The notes below the pieces were generated by a model, which saw nothing but the letters and a program-made list of their open reading frames with translations, made no database searches and had not been told where the DNA came from. From an uncultured Lachnospiraceae bacterium (GTDB taxonomy: Bacteria > Bacillota > Clostridia > Lachnospirales > Lachnospiraceae): 37,730 nt of DNA. The stretch lies in NCBI GenBank assembly GCA_902781215.1, contig CACZIO010000031.1, positions 1 to 37,730 on the forward strand. The letters run 5' to 3'. The translations under genes and the position numbers were made by a program. Positions 16,325-23,657 of this stretch are shown here, piece after piece; the stretch's first letter is position 1; every line of letters starts with the position of its first letter.

Positions 16325-17083
16325 TTAAGCCCTCTTACATAAAGCTTTTATAACTTCGCCGGCAATAATCAGACCTACAACCGAAGGCACAAAAGCCGTA
16401 CTTCCGGGGATATCTCTGCGGTCTGTGCAGTGTCGTTTCGTTCCGGGCGGGCAGATGCAATGGGCTCGGCAGGAAATAGCCATATCCTCAATGGGTCGAA
16501 TAGGCTGTTCCTCCGAATAGACGACCTTCAGTTTTTTCACACCGCGTTTCTTCAGTTCCCGGCGCATGACTCTTGCAAGAGGATCCACACGGGTTTTATA
16601 AATGTCCGCCACTCGAAATGCAGAGGCATCCAGTTTATTTCCTGCCCCCATAGAACTGATAATGGGGACGCCCATTTTCTGGCATTGCATTACAAGCTCA
16701 ATTTTTGCTGTTACCGTATCAATGGCATCAACCACATAATCATATTTTTCAAATGGGAAATCCGATGCATTTTCCGGGAGAAAAAAACTCATATAAGTAT
16801 TCACTTTGGCCTGCGGATTGATATCCAGAATTCGTTCTTTCATAACATCGGCCTTATATTGACCGACAGTCTTTCTGGTTGCAATAATTTGCCGATTGAT
16901 ATTCGTTAGACAGACTTTGTCATCATCAATCAGATCAAAGGCTCCAACACCGCTGCGGGCCAAGGCCTCACAGACATAACCTCCAACACCACCAATGCCG
17001 AATACCGCTATGCGGCATTCGGCAAGATATTCCATTGCAGATTTTCCTAATAATAATTCGGTTCTTGAAAATTGATTCAGCAT
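16325..17083 (-). CDS. tcdA: TcdA-like ThiF/E1-family enzyme
   Basis: This 252-residue E1-like ATP-dependent enzyme is of the TcdA (tRNA threonylcarbamoyladenosine dehydratase) type. The Rossmann loop GIGGVGG is at 29-35, and YDYVVDAIDTVTAKIEL follows. The family-specific end CRAHCICPPGTKRHCT...DIPGSTAFVPSVVGLIIAGEVIKAL is present. The ATG at 17083 begins at the conserved MLNQFSRTELLLG and lies 5 bases after the HD-gene stop. TcdA is normally a housekeeping tRNA modifier. Its place next to a LarE-like enzyme leaves open a role in activating a carboxylate or sulfur carrier. Confidence 0.85.
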   Translation of the reverse strand: MLNQFSRTELLLGKSAMEYLAECRIAVFGIGGVGGYVCEALARSGVGAFDLIDDDKVCLTNINRQIIATRKTVGQYKADVMKERILDINPQAKVNTYMSFFLPENASDFPFEKYDYVVDAIDTVTAKIELVMQCQKMGVPIISSMGAGNKLDASAFRVADIYKTRVDPLARVMRRELKKRGVKKLKVVYSEEQPIRPIEDMAISCRAHCICPPGTKRHCTDRRDIPGSTAFVPSVVGLIIAGEVIKALCKRA

Positions 17084-17088
17084 CCTTT

Positions 17089-17694
17089 TTATCCCTGATG
17101 AGCGGCTGTCTGTGCTGCAATCTCGTCTTCGCAATCAGCCATTGCCTGTAATGTCAGTGTCAGCAATTTTTCAAAATCCCAGCCCAACTGAGCTGCGCCT
17201 CTTTCAATCACTTCTCTGGAACAGCCCGCTGCAAAGCCTTTACTCTTATATTTTTTCTTCAATGATTTCAGTTCCATGTCTTTTGTACTTTTGCTGGGTC
17301 TCATCAGAGCAGCTGCCCATATGAGTCCGGTAAGTTCATCTACTGCAAACAGCACTTTTTCCATTTCTCGTTCCGGTGCTACTTCCAATGTCACACCACA
17401 TTCAATCGTGATGCCATATCCATGGGATACTACAGCGTGAATAATATCTTCAGGAACCCCGCCGTCTCTCAACAGTTCGGGAGCCTTAAGGCAGTGCTCT
17501 GATGGAAAGAGTTCAAAGTCTATATCATGCAGTAATCCAACAATTCCCCAATATTCAGCCCCATCATCGTATCCCAGCTCATATGCAAACCATTTCATAA
17601 CAGCCTCTATTGTAAATGCATGCTGAATATGAAAAGGATCCTTGTTATAGTTTTTCAACAAATCAATTGCCTTATCTCTTGTTATTGTGCTCAT
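17089..17694 (-). CDS. HD-domain hydrolase
   Basis: This 201-residue HD-superfamily protein has the likely metal ligands His25 (FHIQHAFTIEAVMKW), the His56-Asp57 pair in LLHDIDFE, His67 and His91 (VVSHGYG). This arrangement fits the small bacterial HD hydrolases that act on nucleotides or phosphate esters; the substrate is unknown. The ATG at 17694 (MSTITRDKAIDLL) has GGAGGA ten bases upstream. A TTG six codons earlier is a possible alternative. It is followed after 5 bases by tcdA. Confidence 0.78.
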   Translation of the reverse strand: MSTITRDKAIDLLKNYNKDPFHIQHAFTIEAVMKWFAYELGYDDGAEYWGIVGLLHDIDFELFPSEHCLKAPELLRDGGVPEDIIHAVVSHGYGITIECGVTLEVAPEREMEKVLFAVDELTGLIWAAALMRPSKSTKDMELKSLKKKYKSKGFAAGCSREVIERGAAQLGWDFEKLLTLTLQAMADCEDEIAAQTAAHQG

Positions 17695-17726
17695 TCCCGG
17701 CTTATCCTCCAACTCTTCCTTTTGTT

Positions 17727-18467
17727 TTAGTATTCAAAAGATTTCAAAAACTGTCTTGCACGTTCTGTCTCCGGCATTTCAAAAAAAGCCTTTGGATCCC
17801 GGCTTTCTTCCACAATTTCACCATGTTCCAGAAATAAGACCCGATCAGCGATCGCTTTTGCGAAAGTCATTTCATGTGTAACGATCAGCATGGTGCTTCC
17901 GTTTTTGGCAAGATCAAGCACGACCTGCAGCACTTCATGAACCATCTCAGGATCAAGCGCTGCTGTGATTTCGTCCAGAAGCAGCACCACCGGATGCATG
18001 ATAAGCGCCCGTACAATGGCAATCCGCTGTTTCTGTCCGCCGGATAGCTGCCTTGGATAATCATCCTTTCGATCGGCCAGACCGACCTTTTCCAGAAACT
18101 TCAATGCCTCTGCTTCGGCTTCTGCGCGGGTCCTTTTCTGAACCTTTATCGGTGCCAGAAGAATATTTTCCAGAATCGTTTTGTGCGGAAACAGATCATA
18201 ACTCTGGAATACCATGCCGATCTTTTGCCGCATGGATGAAATATCCTTTGCATTCTTCTGAAGCCGTTTCCCATCCAGGCATATTTCTCCGCCCTGAATT
18301 TCCTCTAATCCATTCAGGCATCGCAGGAGCGTGCTCTTGCCGCAGCCGGATGGGCCAATGATAACAATTACCTCACCTTTATTTACATCAAGGTCAATAC
18401 TTTTCAGAATCGTATTCCGATCAAATTCCTTATGGAGATTTCTGACTGACAGAAGCGCTTTCTCCAT
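17727..18467 (-). CDS. Polar amino acid ABC transporter ATPase
   Basis: This 246-residue ATPase of the GlnQ/HisP type has Walker A GPSGCGKST (about residues 37-45), the Q-loop in GMVFQSYDLFPH, the signature LSGGQKQRIAI and Walker B VVLLLDEITAALDPE, with the switch His in IVTHEM. The ATG overlaps the upstream permease stop as TAATG. Together with the two co-transcribed permeases it forms a complete polar-amino-acid-type importer, fed by the family-3 half of the fused binding protein. Confidence 0.92.
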   Translation of the reverse strand: MEKALLSVRNLHKEFDRNTILKSIDLDVNKGEVIVIIGPSGCGKSTLLRCLNGLEEIQGGEICLDGKRLQKNAKDISSMRQKIGMVFQSYDLFPHKTILENILLAPIKVQKRTRAEAEAEALKFLEKVGLADRKDDYPRQLSGGQKQRIAIVRALIMHPVVLLLDEITAALDPEMVHEVLQVVLDLAKNGSTMLIVTHEMTFAKAIADRVLFLEHGEIVEESRDPKAFFEMPETERARQFLKSFEY

Positions 18468-19141
18468 TATGACCACCTCTTTTCCAGATAAACAGACAGC
18501 TTGCTGATAGGCCAGCAAATCAAAAAGTACAGCAGAAAGACAACAGCAAAGACACCAAATGCGGCATTCGGCGAGCTTCTTCGATTCGCCTCAATGATCT
18601 GTTGGGCAGCCTTGAGAACTTCTACAATACCGATCATCATAACGAGGCTGGTTGTCTTGATCATTCTCGTGATCAGATTGATCGACAGGGGAATCAGCCT
18701 GCGGATCGTCTGGGGAAGAATTACATGGTAATAAACCTGTTTCCCATTCATTCCGAGCGCCATAGCACTTTCGTATTGGATCTTAGGAATGCTGATCAGA
18801 GCCCCTCGTACCAGATCTCCCATTTCGGCAATTCCCCAGAAACTGAATACAAAAATTGCAGCAAGCTCTGCATCCAGATTCCAGCCAAATACTCTTGTCG
18901 TTCCAAAGTAGACTATAAACAAAAGTACCATCTGCGGCATGATTCGTACGATTTCCAGATAAATACGGAAGATGACTTTCAGAATTTGATTTTTGGATGT
19001 CATAAGAACTCCGACAATCAAACCAAGAAGGATACTGATCATGACGGAAATCAAACTGATTCGAACAGCCACCCACAAACCGGAGAGCAAACGCAAAGAA
19101 TTAGTTCCTTTGAACAGAACATCAATCCCCAAATTCTGCAT
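18467..19141 (-). CDS. Polar amino acid ABC transporter permease (second)
   Basis: This 224-residue permease of the HisMQ type has about five membrane segments. The EAA loop, GDLVRGALISIPKIQYESAMALGM, contacts the ATPase. It overlaps the preceding permease by 20 bases and the following ATPase by one base. The two permeases are distinct in sequence, which suggests a heterodimer. Confidence 0.9.
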   Translation of the reverse strand: MQNLGIDVLFKGTNSLRLLSGLWVAVRISLISVMISILLGLIVGVLMTSKNQILKVIFRIYLEIVRIMPQMVLLFIVYFGTTRVFGWNLDAELAAIFVFSFWGIAEMGDLVRGALISIPKIQYESAMALGMNGKQVYYHVILPQTIRRLIPLSINLITRMIKTTSLVMMIGIVEVLKAAQQIIEANRRSSPNAAFGVFAVVFLLYFLICWPISKLSVYLEKRWS

Positions 19142-19781
19142 ATCGAAGCCTCCTTTCCACTATGTTTCCGAGAATCGATACCGGTAAAAGCATGATCAGA
19201 TAGAAGACTACAAGCAGTGTAAGACACTCAATCGTCTTTGCGTACATTCCAATCAGATCCTTAGCAGTAAACATCAGATCCATAAGGCTGATCGTAGAAA
19301 ACACACTCGTCTCTTTTAATAGAAAGATAACGTTTGCCATTAGTCCGGGAATACTTGATGAAATAGCCTGCGGGAGAATCACGTAACGAAACACCTGACC
19401 GCGGCTCATACCAAGGCTTTCTGCACTTTCAAACTGGATCTTCGGGATATTTTCCAGTCCGCTTCGAAACGTCTCTGTCATATATGCTCCACCTAATAAA
19501 CCCAACCCCCATGTACCACACGCCTCCGGAGATATGCGAACTCCGATTTTGGGCAGGGCAAAATAGATAAAAAACAATTGAACCAGAAGAGGAGTATTAC
19601 GAAACAGCTGTATATAGGCAGATACAACGGTTTTTGCGATCGGGATTTCAAAATGAAGGATTGCCGAACCAATCAAACCAATCAAAACAGCAATTACAAC
19701 ACCTTTCCATCCCACCCGCATGGTTAAAAACAGAGCATCTTTATATAAGGGAAGATAAGAAATCATCACATCCGGATTCAC
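19122..19781 (-). CDS. Polar amino acid ABC transporter permease (first)
   Basis: This 219-residue HisMQ-type permease has the EAA loop AYMTETFRSGLENIPKIQFESAESLGM. Two starts compete. An ATG at 19802 overlaps the metI stop as ATGA, but the ribosome site GGAGGTG lies inside that extension and points to GTG at 19781, which is chosen here. The motif NTPLLVQLFFIYFALP is typical of amino acid importers. It precedes the second permease in a tight overlap. Confidence 0.88.
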   Translation of the reverse strand: MNPDVMISYLPLYKDALFLTMRVGWKGVVIAVLIGLIGSAILHFEIPIAKTVVSAYIQLFRNTPLLVQLFFIYFALPKIGVRISPEACGTWGLGLLGGAYMTETFRSGLENIPKIQFESAESLGMSRGQVFRYVILPQAISSSIPGLMANVIFLLKETSVFSTISLMDLMFTAKDLIGMYAKTIECLTLLVVFYLIMLLPVSILGNIVERRLRYAEFGD

Positions 19782-19798
19782 GATTTCACACCTCCATA

Positions 19799-20464
19799 TC
19801 ATTCATTATTTCTGTGATCCAGTCTTTTTGCCAGAAGAGTTCCGACAAACTGCATGAGCTGAACAATGGCAACGATAAACACCAATGTTACAAGCATAAC
19901 CGATGTGTCATATCGATAATAGCCATACCGAATTGCAATATCACCAAGGCCGCCGCCACCAACCACACCTGCCATGGCAGAGTATCCGAGCACTGTTCCC
20001 AGAACAATCGTTACTCCGACAAGCAGTGACGTACGAGCCTCACCCATCAGAACCTTTAAAACGATCGTTCCTGTTTTAGCTCCCATGCTGACAGCTGCTT
20101 CAATAACCCCCTTATTAACCTCTTTCAAGGATGACTCTACCATGCGTCCGATAAGAGGCGCAGCAGCCAAAGTAAGAGGAACGATGGTCGCTGTCGAGCC
20201 GTAGCTTTTTCCTGCGAGGAGCTTGGTCAAAGGCATTACTACGATGAGCAGGATCAAAAATGGGACGCTCCTTGTAATGTTAATGATCACATCAAGGAGC
20301 CGGTATACTGCCTGATTTTGTCTTAGTCCATTTTTATCCGTAAGTGTAAGAGCAATTCCAAGGGGAATACCAATCAAATATCCGAAGAAGGTAGAAACCA
20401 CAGTCATATATATGGTATCTCGTATACCTTCCAGCATCATGACCGTCATACTGTTATCCCACAT
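19799..20464 (-). CDS. metI: MetI-like ABC transporter permease
   Basis: This 221-residue methionine-type permease has about five membrane segments. SVPFLILLIVVMPLTKL and GRMVESSLKEVNKGVIEAAVSMGA (the coupling loop) match MetI, as does the C-terminal GVVGGGGLGDIAIRYGYYRYD. The ATG at 20464, with AAGGAGG upstream, overlaps the metN-like stop by 11 bases. It would pair with the MetN-like ATPase and take substrate from the NlpA half of the fused binding protein. Confidence 0.92.
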   Translation of the reverse strand: MWDNSMTVMMLEGIRDTIYMTVVSTFFGYLIGIPLGIALTLTDKNGLRQNQAVYRLLDVIINITRSVPFLILLIVVMPLTKLLAGKSYGSTATIVPLTLAAAPLIGRMVESSLKEVNKGVIEAAVSMGAKTGTIVLKVLMGEARTSLLVGVTIVLGTVLGYSAMAGVVGGGGLGDIAIRYGYYRYDTSVMLVTLVFIVAIVQLMQFVGTLLAKRLDHRNNE

Positions 20465-21227
20465 ACGCTGCGTCCTCCTTCTCTTCCAACAGCAGCAGCC
20501 GTCTTGCCGCTCTGGACTTTGGATTGGTGAATAATTCAGAAACTGTCCCGACTTCCTGCACCTCACCGTTTTCCAGTACTGCAACACTGGAGCATATTTC
20601 CTGAATCACCTTCATCTCATGGGTTATGACGATTACCGTTATACCCATCGTGTCGTGGATTTCTTTCAATAGCTCCAGTATCATCTTCGTAGTTTCCGGA
20701 TCCAGAGCGCTTGTTGCCTCGTCGCAAAGCAAAATATCGGGGTCATTGGCCAAAACTCTTGCAATCGCAACGCGCTGCTTCTGTCCTCCTGAAAGCTGAG
20801 AGGGATAGCATTGCGCCTTTTCTGCAAGACCAACTTTTTCCAATAATTCAAGTGCTTTCTCCTGGCGCTCCCTTCTCGGAATTCCTCGAATCTCTAAGGG
20901 AAAACACACGTTGCTTAAGACGGTCTGCTGCTCCAGCAAATTGAAATGCTGAAAAATCATGCCGATCTTCTGCCGTCTGAGACGCAGTTCCTCTTTACTC
21001 AGCTGCAGAAGCTTCTCGCCATCGATAATAATTTCCCCGGCATCCGGGCGTTCCAGCAGGTTGATACATCGTACCAGAGTGCTCTTTCCGGCTCCGGATA
21101 ACCCGATTACACCAAAAATCTCATTTTTCGGAATGGAAAGAGATATGTTTTTCAATGCTTCGACAGTTCCATTTTTTGCTATGTATCTTTTGCATATTGC
21201 GTTCAATGTAATATAAGTATCATTCAT
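20454..21227 (-). CDS. metN: MetN-like ABC transporter ATPase without NIL domain
   Basis: This 257-residue ATPase closely resembles MetN in its first 240 residues: Walker A GLSGAGKST (42-50), FQHFNLLEQQTV, LSGGQKQRVAIARVL, and DILLCDEATSALDPETT. Normal MetN is about 340 residues and ends in an ACT-like NIL domain that binds methionine and inhibits transport. This one ends right after the ATPase core, so that feedback domain is missing. The start MNDTYITL at 21227 has AGGA eight bases upstream. It lies 71 bp after the fused binding protein gene. Confidence 0.9.
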   Translation of the reverse strand: MNDTYITLNAICKRYIAKNGTVEALKNISLSIPKNEIFGVIGLSGAGKSTLVRCINLLERPDAGEIIIDGEKLLQLSKEELRLRRQKIGMIFQHFNLLEQQTVLSNVCFPLEIRGIPRRERQEKALELLEKVGLAEKAQCYPSQLSGGQKQRVAIARVLANDPDILLCDEATSALDPETTKMILELLKEIHDTMGITVIVITHEMKVIQEICSSVAVLENGEVQEVGTVSELFTNPKSRAARRLLLLEEKEDAAYVG

Positions 21228-21297
21228 ACACTGTTTCCTGTCTTTCTGTATGCGTAAAAGCGGGCAGTGATCATACATACACCGCCCGCCTGATTAC

Positions 21298-22932
21298 TTA
21301 ATCCTCAAATGGAACAACCGCACCATCATAAGTATCAATAATGTACTGTTTGATTTCCTGTGATTTCAGTACTTCAGCAAGTGCCAGGATTCCTTCCTTA
21401 TTTTCATTTCCTTCTTTTACTACAAGAACATTTACGTATGTCTGTGCAGCGATGGAATCGCTGCTTTCATATGCGACTGCGTCATGTGCTACGGAAAACC
21501 CTGCTTCAAGAGCATAGTTACCATTTAACACAACAAATGCAACTTCATCTTTTACACGGGATACCTGAGCTGCCTCAAGCTCCTGAATATTGATATTGTA
21601 AGGATTCTCTTCAATGTCCTTTACGGTTGCTTTCAGGTCAGCACCTTGCTTCAAAGTGATAATGCCGTTATCCTGGAGGAGCAGCAGTGCTCTGGCCTCG
21701 TTCGTGGTGTCGTTCGGCACTGCGATCACATCGCCGTCAGTAAGTTCTGCCAGATCTGCCTTTGTACCGGGATAGATTCCGAATGGCTCATAGTGGATGC
21801 CTGCGACAGAAACAAGGGCCGTACCATTTTCCGCATTAAAATCGTCAAGATAAGGAACATGCTGGAAGTAATTTGCATCAATATCACCGCTGTCAACCAC
21901 GAGATTCGGCTGAACATAATCTTCAAATTCAGTAACTTCCAATGTCCATCCCTGATCTGCAAGAAGCTTTGCTGCCTGAGCAAGGATCTCTGCGTGAGGA
22001 GTAGGAGAGGCCGCTACCGTAATGGTGCCTTTGCTTTCGGTTGTTTCGGAAGCAGCTGCTACACCGCCTTCAACTACAAGAGTATCTTCATAATCTTTTC
22101 CATAAGTATCAAGCAGGGTTTCTTCATAATCTGCATGGAAGAAATTCTCATTGCCAAGGGCGGCAATCTCGTCGTTCAGCCAGTTAAGAAGGCTTTCATT
22201 TCCCTTTGTTACGGCCGGTGCGATCGTATCTGCGCTGCCAAGAGAAGGGATACCAACGGTGTATCCGGGATTTTCAATTGTGAATGCAATGACCTCTGTA
22301 TTGTCATTGGCCCATGCAACACCATTGCCATTTTCAAATGCAGTTTTTGCTTCTGCATATGCATCGTACTTCTGAAGTTTAATATTCGGATAATTCTTCT
22401 CCAAATACGTTTCAGCCGTTGTACCGGAAATAACAATGACTTCGTCATCGGCACCGAGCTCATCAAGGCTTGTTATGACGTTGTCTTCAGGTGAAACAAC
22501 ACCCAAGGCCACATTCATATATGGAAGTGCAAAATCTACTTCCTGTGCGCGTTCTTCTGTAACCGTGAAGTTTGCAAGAATGATATCAACCTTACCGGTC
22601 TGAAGATACTCAATACGGTTTGCCGCCTCTGTTGAAACATAGTTTATTTCAACACCAAGATCTTCCCCGATGCGATTTCCGAAGTAAACATCGTACCCCT
22701 GATATTCACCATTCTCATCTACATAGCCAAAAGGACTCTTATCAGAAAATACACCAATGTTGATGGTTCCGCTTTCTTTGATTTCGTCAACCGTTCTGTA
22801 CACAACCTTTTCTGCGGATGTGTTATTTTGTGTCTCAGTGGCAGTCTGTTTTGCTCCGCATCCGGTAAGGGAACCTATGGCAAGTGTTAATCCAAGTAGT
22901 GCAGCTCCTGCACGTTTCAAATTCTTTTTCAT
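21298..22932 (-). CDS. Fused dual substrate-binding lipoprotein (SBP_bac_3 + NlpA/MetQ)
   Basis: This 544-residue lipoprotein has signal and lipobox LTGC (Cys25). Residues about 50-290 form a family-3 (polar amino acid/cystine type) binding domain: GTINIGVFSDKSPFGYVDENG, GYDVYFGNRIGEDLGV, DIILANFTVTEERAQEVDF. Residues about 300-544 form a complete MetQ/NlpA domain: GTITVAASPTPHAEIL, DANYFQHVPYLDDFN, HYEPFGIYPGT, and VFVV-type strands to the end. The two halves match the two transporters encoded downstream (MetNI-type and HisMQ/GlnQ-type). One anchored receptor could thus serve both. AGAGGAAAAT precedes the ATG. The expected two separate genes are not present. Confidence 0.93.
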   Translation of the reverse strand: MKKNLKRAGAALLGLTLAIGSLTGCGAKQTATETQNNTSAEKVVYRTVDEIKESGTINIGVFSDKSPFGYVDENGEYQGYDVYFGNRIGEDLGVEINYVSTEAANRIEYLQTGKVDIILANFTVTEERAQEVDFALPYMNVALGVVSPEDNVITSLDELGADDEVIVISGTTAETYLEKNYPNIKLQKYDAYAEAKTAFENGNGVAWANDNTEVIAFTIENPGYTVGIPSLGSADTIAPAVTKGNESLLNWLNDEIAALGNENFFHADYEETLLDTYGKDYEDTLVVEGGVAAASETTESKGTITVAASPTPHAEILAQAAKLLADQGWTLEVTEFEDYVQPNLVVDSGDIDANYFQHVPYLDDFNAENGTALVSVAGIHYEPFGIYPGTKADLAELTDGDVIAVPNDTTNEARALLLLQDNGIITLKQGADLKATVKDIEENPYNINIQELEAAQVSRVKDEVAFVVLNGNYALEAGFSVAHDAVAYESSDSIAAQTYVNVLVVKEGNENKEGILALAEVLKSQEIKQYIIDTYDGAVVPFED

Positions 22933-22996
22933 AATTATTTTCCTCTTTTCGAATTATTAAGTGATCGGTTGACACCGGTATGAGGAATCTGAGCGC

Positions 22997-23028
22997 AAAA
23001 AAAAACGGGGCTTCTGATAAGCTCCCGG
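22997..23028 (-). terminator. Attenuator terminator in front of the dual-transporter operon
   Basis: On the minus strand CGGG-A-GCTT, loop ATCAG, and AAGCCCCG form an 8-bp stem with one bulge, followed by nine T residues (22997-23005). It lies between the Cys-rich leader ORF and the fused binding protein gene. The sequence TGCCCGGGAG that includes its 5' arm is perfectly complementary over 10 bases to CTCCCGGGCA inside the leader ORF, a candidate antiterminator. Confidence 0.78.
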
Positions 23029-23054
23029 GCAAATGGCATTATCGCATTTTGCTT

Positions 23055-23189
23055 TCAAAGCAAAATGTTATACATCGGTGCAACACAAAGCAGACGAATG
23101 CACCTGGCCATATTGGTATGCCCGGGAGAACAACATTCGACTACAACACATGATGGATTCATAAGAAGTATTTGTTCTATACATTGCAT
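23055..23189 (-). CDS. Cys-rich leader peptide (attenuator ORF)
   Basis: A 44-codon ORF begins MQCIEQILLMNPSCVVVECC and contains six Cys, including an adjacent pair at 19-20 and RCIRLLC at 28-35. It lies about 35 bases after the predicted transcription start, behind AGGAAAGGTGAGGA, and 27 bases before the terminator stem. Its TGA stop sits in the loop of a perfect 10-bp hairpin. A second ATG five bases on (23184) opens another frame of 38 codons, which has two Cys-Cys pairs. Either frame reads many Cys codons. This strongly suggests a cysteine-sensing attenuator, comparable in principle to Cys-rich leader peptides of actinobacterial sulfur genes. Confidence 0.65.
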   Translation of the reverse strand: MQCIEQILLMNPSCVVVECCSPGHTNMARCIRLLCVAPMYNILL

Positions 23190-23230
23190 TCCTCACCTTT
23201 CCTGCTTGGCTGCTCAAATTCGATGGTGCT

Positions 23231-23259
23231 ACTATACTCCTACTTTCCTACTTAGTCAA
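23231..23259 (-). promoter_or_regulatory. Strong sigmaA promoter of the dual-transporter operon
   Basis: On the minus strand TTGACT (23254-23259) and TATAGT (23231-23236) are separated by exactly 17 bases. The predicted start is near 23224, giving a leader of about 290 bases before the binding-protein gene. Confidence 0.8.
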
Positions 23260-23575
23260 TAGGTAATTGGGGATTTTTTTATTTACAAATACAGAGGAGG
23301 ATGCCAATGACACAGACGAATAATTTTGTTACAATCCCATCTTTGACAGTGATTTTGATGCAAAAGAGCCGCCAGCCCTTTGTTTATAAGGGTTTGCGGC
23401 TCTTGTTGATTTTTACGTGAAATTCGTAACGCCTCCTGAAAATAAGGAAGCCCTGCCATCCCTGGGGCTTCCGTGAAAGACATGATCCATCGCCCCGCAT
23501 AAAAACGCCGTCGAAAACATCATCAAACATGCCGCCCGGGGGCTTCCGTGAAAGAACATATCAACATCATAAAAA
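23260..23575. other. Intergenic region with hairpins and 17-bp direct repeats
   Basis: I see no convincing gene. A terminator-like hairpin (AAGAGCCGC 23364-23372 with 23396-23404, inner CCCTT/AAGGG) is present. GGAAGCCC (23446-23453) pairs with 23465-23472. GGGGCTTCCGTGAAAGA occurs twice, at 23464-23480 and 23539-23555. A 37-codon frame at 23307-23420 has a good ribosome site but runs through the hairpin and is not called. Confidence 0.6.
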
Positions 23576-23610
23576 GGCCATGTACAGCTGAAACTCCGCT
23601 GTACATGGCC
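23576..23610 (-). terminator. Intrinsic terminator of fhs
   Basis: A perfect 13-bp stem (GGCCATGTACAGC and its complement) with a 9-base loop is followed on the minus strand by TTTTT. It lies about 47 bp after the fhs stop. Confidence 0.85.
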
Positions 23611-23657
23611 CTTTTGTTATATGATTGATTGATCGCGCCGATCAGAAAATCCGATCA

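Noticed and set aside
22933-23224. SAM riboswitch or T-box in the leader of the MetNI-containing operon
   Set aside because: Neither the S-box core motifs nor the T-box AGGGTGGNACCGCG sequence is present; the Cys-rich ORF with terminator explains the leader better.
23307-23420. 37-codon plus-strand ORF with GAGGAGG upstream
   Set aside because: It runs straight through a terminator-like hairpin and shows no family features; kept only as a note in the intergenic entry.
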